The notes under the pieces are model-generated. The model was not told the DNA's origin. It was given only the letters and a program-made list of their open reading frames with translations, and did no database searches. A stretch of DNA of 12,469 nt from an uncultured Caulobacteraceae bacterium (lineage in GTDB: Bacteria > Pseudomonadota > Alphaproteobacteria > Caulobacterales > Caulobacteraceae): the NCBI GenBank assembly GCA_937952995.1, contig CALFYB010000339.1:1-12469 (forward strand). The letters run 5' to 3'. The position numbers and the translations under genes were made by a program. This document shows, piece after piece, positions 5,888 to 12,469 of this stretch. Every line of letters starts with the position of its first letter. Positions within the stretch are counted from its first letter, which is position 1.

Positions 5888-8820
5888 GCGGCCCAATGCG
5901 CCTTGCCGATGGCGGCCTGATTGATCGCTCGCGTCCGGTGAGCTTCGTCTTTGACGGCAAGACCTATCAGGGCTTTGCCGGGGATAGCCTCGCCTCGGCC
6001 CTGTTGGCCAACGGCGTGGTTCTGTTTGGTCGCAGCTTCAAATATCACCGCCCTCGCGGCGTCATGGCGGCAGGCATCGAAGAGCCGAGCGCGCTGGTCC
6101 AGGCTGGATCTGGCGGGCGCTACGAGCCCAATAGCCGCGCCACCGATGTCTTCATCTATGAGGGCCTGCAGAGCCAGAGCCAGAACCGTTGGCCAAGCCT
6201 TGGCTTTGATCTGGGCGGCCTCAACAGCCTGATCTCGCCGTTCATTCCGGCCGGTTTCTATTACAAGACCTTCTTTGGCGGGCCCAAGCTCTGGCTACTG
6301 TACGAGCATCTGATCCGCCAGATGGCCGGTCTGGGCATGCCGCCGACCAAGGCCGATGCCGACGTCTATGAGCACCGCGCCGCCTTCTGTGACGTGCTGG
6401 TTGTCGGCTCTGGACCGGCAGGCCTAGCCGCCGCCCTCTCGGCCAGCGCGGCAGGATCGCGGGTGATCTTGGCCGAACAGGATGAGCGCATCGGCGGCTC
6501 TTTGCTGACCGACCCTGCGACCATCGACGGCCTTGCCTCTGACCTTTGGATCGCCAAGGCGCGCGAGACCTTGATCGCGGCGGGCGGGCGCATCCTGACC
6601 CGGACCACAGCGGCGGGCTATTACGATCATGATCTGGTCAACCTCGTTGAGCGTCTCACCGAGCCGGGCCAAACGCCCGGCCCCGATGGTCTAGCCCAGC
6701 GGCTTTGGCGCGTGCGGGCAGGCAAGGTGATCCTTGCGACCGGCGCGTTCGAGCGGCCCCGTCTGTTTGAAGGCAACGACCTTCCCGGCGTTATGCTGTC
6801 AGGTGCCGTGCGGACCTATCTGCGCCGCTATGGCGTGCGGGCCGGGTCGCGAGCGGTCATCACGACCGACAATGATGACGCCTACCGCACAGCGCTGGCC
6901 TTGGCTGAGGCCGGTGCGTCTATTGCCGCCGTCCTCGATAGCCGCCCTGCTGATGGGGACCGCAGTGCCTTGGTCCAAAAGGCCGTAGCGCAGCTGCCGG
7001 TCCATTTCGGGGCCAAGCTGATCGCGGCAAAGGGCTCGGCCAAGGGCCTCAAGGCGGCAAGCGCCCTGATTGGCGGCAAGGTCACGGCTCTGGACTGCGA
7101 CCTGATCGCGGTCTCTGGCGGCTTCTCGCCGGTGGTCCATCTGCACATGCAGGCGGGCGGCACCTTGGCGTGGGACGAGCTTTCCGGATCCTTCAGCCCA
7201 GACCTGACCCGCCAAAATCAGACCACGGTCGGGGCCGCTGCCGGGGCTGATGGCCTCAGCGCCACCCTGCTCAGTGGTTGGACCAAGGCGTCGGATAAGG
7301 CCAAGGCGAAGGCTGCGCCGACCTGCGCCGCTGAGGATGATGTGGCCCTGAACATCATCGCCGACTGGGAGCCTGCGCCTCAGGCCAGCCTCAAGAAGGC
7401 CTTTGTCGACTATCAAAACGACGTCACCGCCGCCGATCTCGATCTGGCCTGGCGTGAAGGCTACCGGTCGGTCGAGCATCTCAAGCGCTATACGACGCTG
7501 GGCATGGCCACCGATCAGGGCAAGACCAGCAATCTGGTCGGTCTGGCGCGTCTGGCCAAGTCCGAGGGACGGCCTGTGCCCTCCGTCGGTCTGACCACCT
7601 TCCGCCCGCCCTATACGCCTGTGACCTTGGGCGTGCTGGCGGCAGAGGCGACGGGTGCCCATCTGGATCCACGTCGTCGGCCCGTGCTTTACAACATCCA
7701 CGCCGCTGAACAGCCGATCTGGCAACCGGTCGGCTATTGGCACCGCCCCCGCGCCTATCCGATGGGCGCAGAGAACCTGCATCAGGCGGCCTTGCGCGAG
7801 TCCTTGACCGTGCGCACCAAGGTCGGGGTGACCGATGTCTCGACGCTCGGAAAGTTCGATGTGTCCGGCCCTGACGCGGCCATATTCCTAGAACTGATCT
7901 GCGCCACCACGGTGGGCAAGCTGGCCGTGGGCCGGGGTCGCTATACGATCATGCTGCGCGAAGATGGCATGGTCATGGATGACGGCACGGTCTGGCGCAC
8001 CGAGGAAAACCGCTTCCTCCTGACCAGTTCGACCGGCGGGGCCGACCGCATGGCCGCGCACCTGTCCTATGTCCGCAAGGTCCTCGCGCCTGAGCTGAAG
8101 GTCGCCGTGGCCAATGTGCAGGAGCATTGGGCTGCCGTGGCTGTGGCCGGGCCCTTGGCCAAGGACGTCGTCGCCGCTGTGCTGCCGCAAATGGCCGTTC
8201 CGCGTCACATGTCCCTTGACCGGGGCGCGTTGGCCGGGGTTCCAACCTTGACCCTCGCGGCCAGCTATAGCGGCGAGCGGGCCTTTGAAATCTATGCCCC
8301 GTCCGACCAGATCGCACCGGTTTGGGCCGCGATTGCCCAGGCGGCGCGCGATCTCGGCGGCTGTCTCTATGGCCTTGAGGCCCTTGAGATCTTGCGCATC
8401 GAAAAAGGCCACATCGTCGTCGGCGGCGAAATTGATGGCCGGGCCTCGCCCCATGATCTGGGTCTGAGCAAGATGCTGCGGCCAGCGGGCGGATATATTG
8501 GGCACACGGCTTTGCAGAGGCCTGCTTTTGCGGAGTCGGGCCGTCTTCAGATGATCGGCCTCGAGGCCGTCGATGGCAGCGCCATACCTGAGGGCTCGAT
8601 GCTGCTGACTGCCCCCAAGACCTTGCCCGTCGGGCATGTCACGGCGGCGGGTTTGAATGTGATCAAGGGCGGGTCTATCGCGCTGGGCTTCCTGCGCGAC
8701 GGCTTTAGCCGCACCGATGAAAGCCTGATCGCCTGGTCCCCGACCCGCAATCAGACGGCCAAGGTCAAGGTGACCGCGCCGGTATTTTATGACGTGGCCG
8801 GAGTACAGTATCGTGACTAA
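5884..8820 (+). CDS. soxA: Sarcosine oxidase, alpha subunit (NAD- and folate-binding)
   Basis: The 978-residue large subunit, normal for the family. Residues about 10-95 form the ferredoxin-like N-terminal domain (VSFVFDGKTYQGFAGDSLASALLANG, RSFKYHRPRGV), without the cysteine cluster of a real [2Fe-2S] protein, as in other SoxA. Residues about 168-480 are the dinucleotide domain, with GSGPAG at 175-180 after DVLVV, and ILATGAFERP. The segment FVDYQNDVTAADLDLA through KRYTTLGMATDQGKTSN (508-550) is a SoxA hallmark. Residues about 605-975 are a GcvT-like folate domain (DVSTLGKFDVSGPDA, REDGMVMDDGT, SYSGERAFEIY, GLEALEILRIEKGH), where tetrahydrofolate accepts the methylene carbon to give 5,10-methylene-THF. 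The start overlaps the soxD stop by 4 nt. The end overlaps soxG by 8 nt if soxG starts at 8813. Confidence 0.97.
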   Translation: MSGPMRLADGGLIDRSRPVSFVFDGKTYQGFAGDSLASALLANGVVLFGRSFKYHRPRGVMAAGIEEPSALVQAGSGGRYEPNSRATDVFIYEGLQSQSQNRWPSLGFDLGGLNSLISPFIPAGFYYKTFFGGPKLWLLYEHLIRQMAGLGMPPTKADADVYEHRAAFCDVLVVGSGPAGLAAALSASAAGSRVILAEQDERIGGSLLTDPATIDGLASDLWIAKARETLIAAGGRILTRTTAAGYYDHDLVNLVERLTEPGQTPGPDGLAQRLWRVRAGKVILATGAFERPRLFEGNDLPGVMLSGAVRTYLRRYGVRAGSRAVITTDNDDAYRTALALAEAGASIAAVLDSRPADGDRSALVQKAVAQLPVHFGAKLIAAKGSAKGLKAASALIGGKVTALDCDLIAVSGGFSPVVHLHMQAGGTLAWDELSGSFSPDLTRQNQTTVGAAAGADGLSATLLSGWTKASDKAKAKAAPTCAAEDDVALNIIADWEPAPQASLKKAFVDYQNDVTAADLDLAWREGYRSVEHLKRYTTLGMATDQGKTSNLVGLARLAKSEGRPVPSVGLTTFRPPYTPVTLGVLAAEATGAHLDPRRRPVLYNIHAAEQPIWQPVGYWHRPRAYPMGAENLHQAALRESLTVRTKVGVTDVSTLGKFDVSGPDAAIFLELICATTVGKLAVGRGRYTIMLREDGMVMDDGTVWRTEENRFLLTSSTGGADRMAAHLSYVRKVLAPELKVAVANVQEHWAAVAVAGPLAKDVVAAVLPQMAVPRHMSLDRGALAGVPTLTLAASYSGERAFEIYAPSDQIAPVWAAIAQAARDLGGCLYGLEALEILRIEKGHIVVGGEIDGRASPHDLGLSKMLRPAGGYIGHTALQRPAFAESGRLQMIGLEAVDGSAIPEGSMLLTAPKTLPVGHVTAAGLNVIKGGSIALGFLRDGFSRTDESLIAWSPTRNQTAKVKVTAPVFYDVAGVQYRD
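8800..8803 (+). promoter_or_regulatory. Shine-Dalgarno deciding the soxG start
   Basis: GGAG (8800-8803) lies 9 nt before the GTG at 8813. The in-frame ATG at 8789, which would add eight residues, has no Shine-Dalgarno-like sequence at a useful distance. Starting at 8813 overlaps soxA by 8 nt. Confidence 0.55.
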
Positions 8821-9349
8821 CGCCGCCCATCCTGATGTTGTGACCCTTCAGACGCCCGAGCCGTCGCGCTTACTGCGGTTCGAAATCTGGTCTGGCCACA
8901 AGGCCGCGCAGGCGCGTTTGGCCAAGGTCTTAGGCGGCACTCTGCCCGGGGTCTGTAAGAGTGCGGACCTTGGCGCGTCGCGCGTGATCTGGGTCGAGCA
9001 GAACACTTGGCTGATGCGGACCAGTCCGGCTGACGGTGACCTGACCTTGGCCACCTTGACCGCCGCGCTCGGTAAAGACGGCTCGGCAACCGATATGTCT
9101 GGAGCCCTACGGCGCTTGCGGATCAGTGGCCCCGGCTGGCGGACGCTCTTGACCATCGGCAGCGTGTTTGATGCTGAAAGCCCAGCCTTCGCGCCGGGCT
9201 GCATGGCGGGAACCATCGTCGCCCACTCGCCGGTTCGTTATGATGTGATCAGCGCCGATTGCGTCGACGCCTACACCCCGCCGAGCTACGCGCCAGACCT
9301 GTTCGGGTTCTGGTGCGAAGCGGCAGAGCGATTGGCAAAGGCTGGCTAG
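8813..9349 (+). CDS. soxG: Sarcosine oxidase, gamma subunit
   Basis: With GTG at 8813 the protein has 178 residues; with the ATG at 8789 it has 186. SoxG is the fourth subunit and has a GcvT-like fold but no cofactor or known active site; it completes the heterotetramer. Conserved family blocks are visible: VIWVEQNTWLM (58-68), then the segment RRLRISGPGWRTLLTIGSVFDAESPAF (about 100-126) with its typical GPxWRxLL and FDAE, then PGCMAGTIVAHSPVRYDVI and a C-terminal aromatic stretch PDLFGFWCEAAERL. It is the last gene of soxBDAG, translationally close to soxA. Its stop is 30 nt from the end of the convergent trxA gene, and no clear terminator is visible between them. Confidence 0.94.
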   Translation: MTNAAHPDVVTLQTPEPSRLLRFEIWSGHKAAQARLAKVLGGTLPGVCKSADLGASRVIWVEQNTWLMRTSPADGDLTLATLTAALGKDGSATDMSGALRRLRISGPGWRTLLTIGSVFDAESPAFAPGCMAGTIVAHSPVRYDVISADCVDAYTPPSYAPDLFGFWCEAAERLAKAG

Positions 9350-9379
9350 AGGCCGAAGCGGTTCGGTCGCCAGAGGGTC

Positions 9380-9712
9380 TTAGGCGGGTTGAACGCCGGA
9401 CTCTTGCAGCCATTCCAAGATCTTTTGCTTGGGCATGGCACCGACCTTCATGGACGACATCTGACCGCCGCGGAACAGCATCATGGTCGGGATGCCGCGT
9501 ACGCCATAGCGTGAAGGCGTCGTGGGGCTGTCTTCGATATTGAGCTTGGCGATGGTCACGAGGCCGGACAGCTCTTCGGAGATCTGTTCCAACGCAGGCG
9601 CGATCTGCTTGCAGGGGCCGCACCATTCCGCCCAGAAGTCCACCAGAACCGGCAGCTCAGCCTGCAAAACCGCCTGATCAAAGGTCTCGTCGGTAATCTT
9701 TACCGTGCTCAT
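9380..9712 (-). CDS. trxA: Thioredoxin
   Basis: A 110-residue cytosolic thioredoxin, the standard length, reducing protein disulfides with electrons from thioredoxin reductase. The active site is WCGPC (Cys31, Cys34) in LVDFWAEWCGPCKQIAP, with the buried Asp25 and the cis-proline Pro75 in RGIPTMMLF all conserved. It is one domain, with no signal peptide, so not a periplasmic DsbE or TlpA type. AAGGA lies 8 nt before the ATG. It follows addA by 91 nt in the same direction; addA-trxA adjacency recurs in alphaproteobacteria, and no terminator is visible in the gap, so cotranscription is plausible. Confidence 0.96.
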   Translation of the reverse strand: MSTVKITDETFDQAVLQAELPVLVDFWAEWCGPCKQIAPALEQISEELSGLVTIAKLNIEDSPTTPSRYGVRGIPTMMLFRGGQMSSMKVGAMPKQKILEWLQESGVQPA

Positions 9713-9803
9713 AAATCTGTTCCTTAACGGCGCGCCCGACTCAATCGGCCCCGCGTCTCAATGTTGCCCTTCATTTTGCATGTAGGTCCATTGCTGTCAC
9801 GGA
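9713..9803 (-). other. addA-trxA intergenic gap without clear signals
   Basis: This 91-nt gap holds the trxA Shine-Dalgarno (AAGGA, 9725 to 9721) and a small dyad CCGA/TCGG (9736-9739 and 9745-9748) with no T-run. I see no convincing terminator or promoter. Confidence 0.4.
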
Positions 9804-12469
9804 TCAATGGTTGTTCAAGCCCTCAAGGGTTTTGGCAATCAGATCTGAGGGCACAGGCATCAACTTCGGTCCATCGGTCCAGACCAGCGCCGCCTCGATG
9901 GTCCGGCCGGGGAACACCTCGCGCAGGACCGCCACATAGACCGCCATCTGGACCAGATAGGACCGGTCGGCCTTTTCGATGGTCGAGGGCGCAGGCCGAT
10001 TGGTCTTATAATCCACCACGAGGACCCGCTCGGCAGAGACGACCAATCGGTCGACCCGGCCAGATATGGCGAGATGTTCCGGCAATCCTTCAGCCCGGCC
10101 TGCAATGGCCACTTCCGGCCGAGAGCCGGGGCCAAAGACGGCGGCAAATTGCGGGTCGGTCAGGACGGCCAAGGCGGCGTCGGTCATCTCAATCCGCTGG
10201 GCATCGGTCAGATCGCGTTCACGGGCAAGGATCCGCTGTGCGCCCGCTTCGAACCGCTCTGGTGGCAGATCAGGCAGGACCTGCAACAGCTTATGGATCA
10301 AATCACCCCGCCGATAGCGACCAAGCCCGCCGAGGGTGGCGAGCGGCGACGGGGCAGGGCCCTTGTCCGATTCCGCCAAGGTCGAGGGGGAGGCATAGCG
10401 GGTTCCGATGGCCTCCTGTTTGGCGAGCGCGCGCGCCCAAGCGGGCAGGGTGGCTGCTGTCTCCACCACCCTATCGCTGCGCTCCGCAAGGACCGGATCG
10501 GCCCCGAACCGGCGCAACTCACGGTCCAGAAAGGGCACGTCCCGGACTTGATCGGCGACGGCGGGTTTGTTCAGAGCCCGTTCGACATAGTCATACCAAC
10601 TGCCGATCTTGAGGCTCGCCCTGCCCGGCTCAACACCGCAGACCACCAGACGGTCCCGCGCCCTTGTCAGAGCGACATAGAGTAGGCGCAGGCTCTCATG
10701 GTCCGAGGCCTGAGCGCGCAACTGCCGAGCCTCTGCGGTCGGTTCAATATCGTTGATCTTTTTGGGAGCCCAATAGAAGGCACCGTTTGCATCCTGCATC
10801 AGGTTGGTGCCTTGGGCGGAGGACTTGGTCGCCGTGTCAGGCAGATAGACGATGGGCGCCTCCAAGCCCTTGGCACCGTGGGCGGTCATCACCCGAACCT
10901 CGCCCTTGCCGTCCTCCTGCTCGCGTTTCACATCGATCTCAAGGGCGGCCATATCGGCGACGAACTGTTCCAGATCGTGAACGCCTCGCGCCTCGGCCGC
11001 CAAGGCTTGGGCGAGGAAGGCGTCCAGCGCCTCTTCGGCCTCCTTGCCCAGACGGCTCAACAACCGCTCACGCATCGAGCGGCCGGTGCTGTCCAATCGG
11101 CTCATCACCTTGGCATAGAAGTCAAAGGGCGAGGTGGTGGCAGCGGCCTGTTTCGCCCACCCGAAAAACTGGCGAGCGGCTAACCATTCCGGACGCTCAT
11201 CGCCCCGCACGCTCAACGCCGCCCACAGTCCGCCCTGCCGATCATGGGCCAGATCATAGAGCGACGTTTCGTCCACATCACAGAAGGGCGAGCGCAGCAA
11301 GGCCGCCAGCATCAGGTGATCGTCCGTGAACAGACAAAACTGCGCGAGGCCGAGCAGGTCCTTGAACACCACATGCTCAGATAGCTTAAGCCGGTCCGCG
11401 CCGCCGACCGGAACGCCCTCGCGCTTGAGGGCTCGGATCACCTCTTGGAACAGGGGCCCGCGTCGGCGCACCAGAATCAGGAAATCGCCATAGCTGACGG
11501 GTCGCAGGCCACCGGTCTTGGAGTCGCGATCCTGTACGGCGTCACCGCGCTGGACTTGAGCCTTGATGTCATCGGCGATCTGTTGCGCCAGGACCTTATT
11601 GGCGCTCTTTTCGGGCTCTGCATCGACCGGCTTCCAAGGGTCGACCTCTTGCTTGGGCGGGTTCTGCACCAGAGGCCACAGGTCCACGGCCCCGAAGCCT
11701 GCGGGTCGCCGCGCCAAGTGGGTGATGACATTGAGCGGGCCCTCGCCATCGGCCTGCGGTGGGCTCAGGCCAAGCCGCGCCTCTGGATCGAGGAAGACGC
11801 TGTCAACGAAGCTGAGCACCTCGGGTGTCGAGCGCCAGCTTTCAGCCAAGGACACCGCCTTGAACTGACCCTGAACCTCGTCGATCAGGGTTTGGAAATG
11901 CTGGCTCTCAGCCAGAAGGCGGGCGGGATCGGCCCCTTGGAACGAGAAGATCGACTGTTTCTCATCACCAACCGCAAAGACCGTTCGCTGATCACTGCTC
12001 TCGCCGCGCAACCTTCCGGCCCCGACAAAGAACTCTTCGGTCAGGGCTCGGATGATGTTCCATTGGTCCGGGGCTGTGTCCTGCGCCTCGTCGACCAGCA
12101 CATGATCAATGCCGCCGTCGAGCTTATAGAGCACCCAGGCGGCGTCCGACCGCAGGGTCAAAAGCTCCAGCGTCTTGACGATCAGGTCCCCAAAATCCAG
12201 CGCGCTATGCAGTGCCTTATAGGACTCATAGGCGGTCACATAGGCTTGGGCCAGCGTCAGCACATGGATGGTGTCCTGCGCCACCTTTGCCTTGTTCAAT
12301 AGGGCTCGAACATCGCCTAGCCGGTCCTGTTCTGCGCGAAGAAAGTCCTTTGCCCATGGCGCAACTTTGGCGGTGCCTAAGGTCTTGAGTGGCGTTGCGT
12401 CCGTCTTGGTGCTCAAGCAGGCCCAGACCTCACCCAAGGACGAGTCGGCATTGACCCCCTTGAGGGCTT
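9804..12469 (-). CDS. addA: AddA, helicase-nuclease subunit of the AddAB double-strand-break repair complex (5' end beyond the window)
   Basis: Open from the right edge to the stop at 9804, about 888 residues of a protein usually near 1,150-1,200, so roughly the first quarter with the Walker A motif is outside. The visible part carries UvrD/Rep superfamily 1 helicase motifs in order: DEAQDT (motif II, near 12092-12075), AVGDEKQSIFSFQGA (motif III), SLAESWRSTPEVL (motif IV region), VRVMTAHGAKGLEAPIVYLPDT (motif V) and LRLLYVALTRARDRLVV (motif VI). The C-terminal nuclease domain has a PD-(D/E)xK centre, GRVDRL followed by LVVDYKTNR (DYK near 10013-10005) and QMAVY. AddA with AddB resects broken DNA ends and loads RecA. 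In-frame codons continue upstream of the TTG at 12437, so that is not a real start. addB is expected just off the right edge. Confidence 0.95.
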   Translation of the reverse strand, partial: ALKGVNADSSLGEVWACLSTKTDATPLKTLGTAKVAPWAKDFLRAEQDRLGDVRALLNKAKVAQDTIHVLTLAQAYVTAYESYKALHSALDFGDLIVKTLELLTLRSDAAWVLYKLDGGIDHVLVDEAQDTAPDQWNIIRALTEEFFVGAGRLRGESSDQRTVFAVGDEKQSIFSFQGADPARLLAESQHFQTLIDEVQGQFKAVSLAESWRSTPEVLSFVDSVFLDPEARLGLSPPQADGEGPLNVITHLARRPAGFGAVDLWPLVQNPPKQEVDPWKPVDAEPEKSANKVLAQQIADDIKAQVQRGDAVQDRDSKTGGLRPVSYGDFLILVRRRGPLFQEVIRALKREGVPVGGADRLKLSEHVVFKDLLGLAQFCLFTDDHLMLAALLRSPFCDVDETSLYDLAHDRQGGLWAALSVRGDERPEWLAARQFFGWAKQAAATTSPFDFYAKVMSRLDSTGRSMRERLLSRLGKEAEEALDAFLAQALAAEARGVHDLEQFVADMAALEIDVKREQEDGKGEVRVMTAHGAKGLEAPIVYLPDTATKSSAQGTNLMQDANGAFYWAPKKINDIEPTAEARQLRAQASDHESLRLLYVALTRARDRLVVCGVEPGRASLKIGSWYDYVERALNKPAVADQVRDVPFLDRELRRFGADPVLAERSDRVVETAATLPAWARALAKQEAIGTRYASPSTLAESDKGPAPSPLATLGGLGRYRRGDLIHKLLQVLPDLPPERFEAGAQRILARERDLTDAQRIEMTDAALAVLTDPQFAAVFGPGSRPEVAIAGRAEGLPEHLAISGRVDRLVVSAERVLVVDYKTNRPAPSTIEKADRSYLVQMAVYVAVLREVFPGRTIEAALVWTDGPKLMPVPSDLIAKTLEGLNNH

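Noticed and set aside
6799..7782. Long antisense frame of 327 codons inside soxA
   Set aside because: High-GC genes commonly leave long open antisense frames. The product has no recognisable domain and soxA is certain.
9729..9736. GGCGCGCC palindrome upstream of trxA
   Set aside because: An 8-bp GC palindrome is not surprising at this base composition and nothing around it suggests a site.
9761..10612. Rightward frame of 283 codons antisense to addA
   Set aside because: The product is Arg/Pro/Ser-rich, typical of a shadow frame, and lies opposite the conserved AddA nuclease domain.
12435..12437. TTG at 12437 as the addA start
   Set aside because: The frame continues open to the window edge, and a start here would remove the Walker A region that every AddA helicase needs. 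It is an internal leucine codon.
1..12469. Mobile elements, CRISPR arrays, tRNA genes, toxin-antitoxin or defence genes
   Set aside because: I saw no transposase, spaced repeats, cloverleaf or such gene pairs; nearly all sequence is explained by housekeeping and metabolic genes. addA is a core repair gene here, not evidence of a defence island.

Overview
The window looks like ordinary chromosome from a GC-rich alphaproteobacterium, most likely of the Caulobacterales. The reasons are the lipoprotein at 303-875, which resembles a family named after Caulobacter loci (CC0125/CC1285), an addA-trxA pair, a heterotetrameric sarcosine oxidase operon, frequent GTG starts, and dense coding at high GC. 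There are no RNA genes, insertion sequences, prophage genes or CRISPR repeats. The genus assignment is inference.

Left part (1-2048): the C-terminus of a short-chain dehydrogenase resembling type-2 3-hydroxyacyl-CoA dehydrogenase reads rightward and ends in a strong intrinsic terminator with a UUCG loop (242-272). Then come leftward genes: a small lipoprotein, a LysE/RhtB exporter and a MAPEG membrane protein. A 15-bp hairpin terminator (1549-1592) separates the MAPEG gene from the exporter. Ribosome-binding sites favour GTG starts inside the longest reading frames for both the lipoprotein and the exporter.

Centre (2085-9349): a one-carbon block. Rightward, soxB-soxD-soxA-soxG encode the four subunits of heterotetrameric sarcosine oxidase, closely packed or overlapping as one operon. 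This enzyme demethylates sarcosine to glycine, transferring the methyl carbon to tetrahydrofolate as 5,10-methylene-THF, with H2O2 as by-product. Divergent from it lie purU (10-formyl-THF deformylase) and a zinc-dependent alcohol dehydrogenase. PurU can return excess one-carbon-loaded folate to free THF plus formate, and the dehydrogenase could plausibly oxidise a small alcohol or a formaldehyde adduct. The 192-bp region between purU and soxB is AT-rich and holds most of the unexplained structure: a tandem 11-bp repeat carrying two perfect TATAAT boxes, a dyad with a T-run in the purU leader, and a palindrome over the soxB Shine-Dalgarno.

Right part (9380-12469): trxA (thioredoxin) and the C-terminal three quarters of addA (helicase-nuclease of the AddAB recombination complex), both leftward. 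addA runs off the right edge, so its N-terminus and Walker A motif are not in the window.

I found no convincing new multi-gene system. The observations most worth checking are regulatory ones in 4168-4359.
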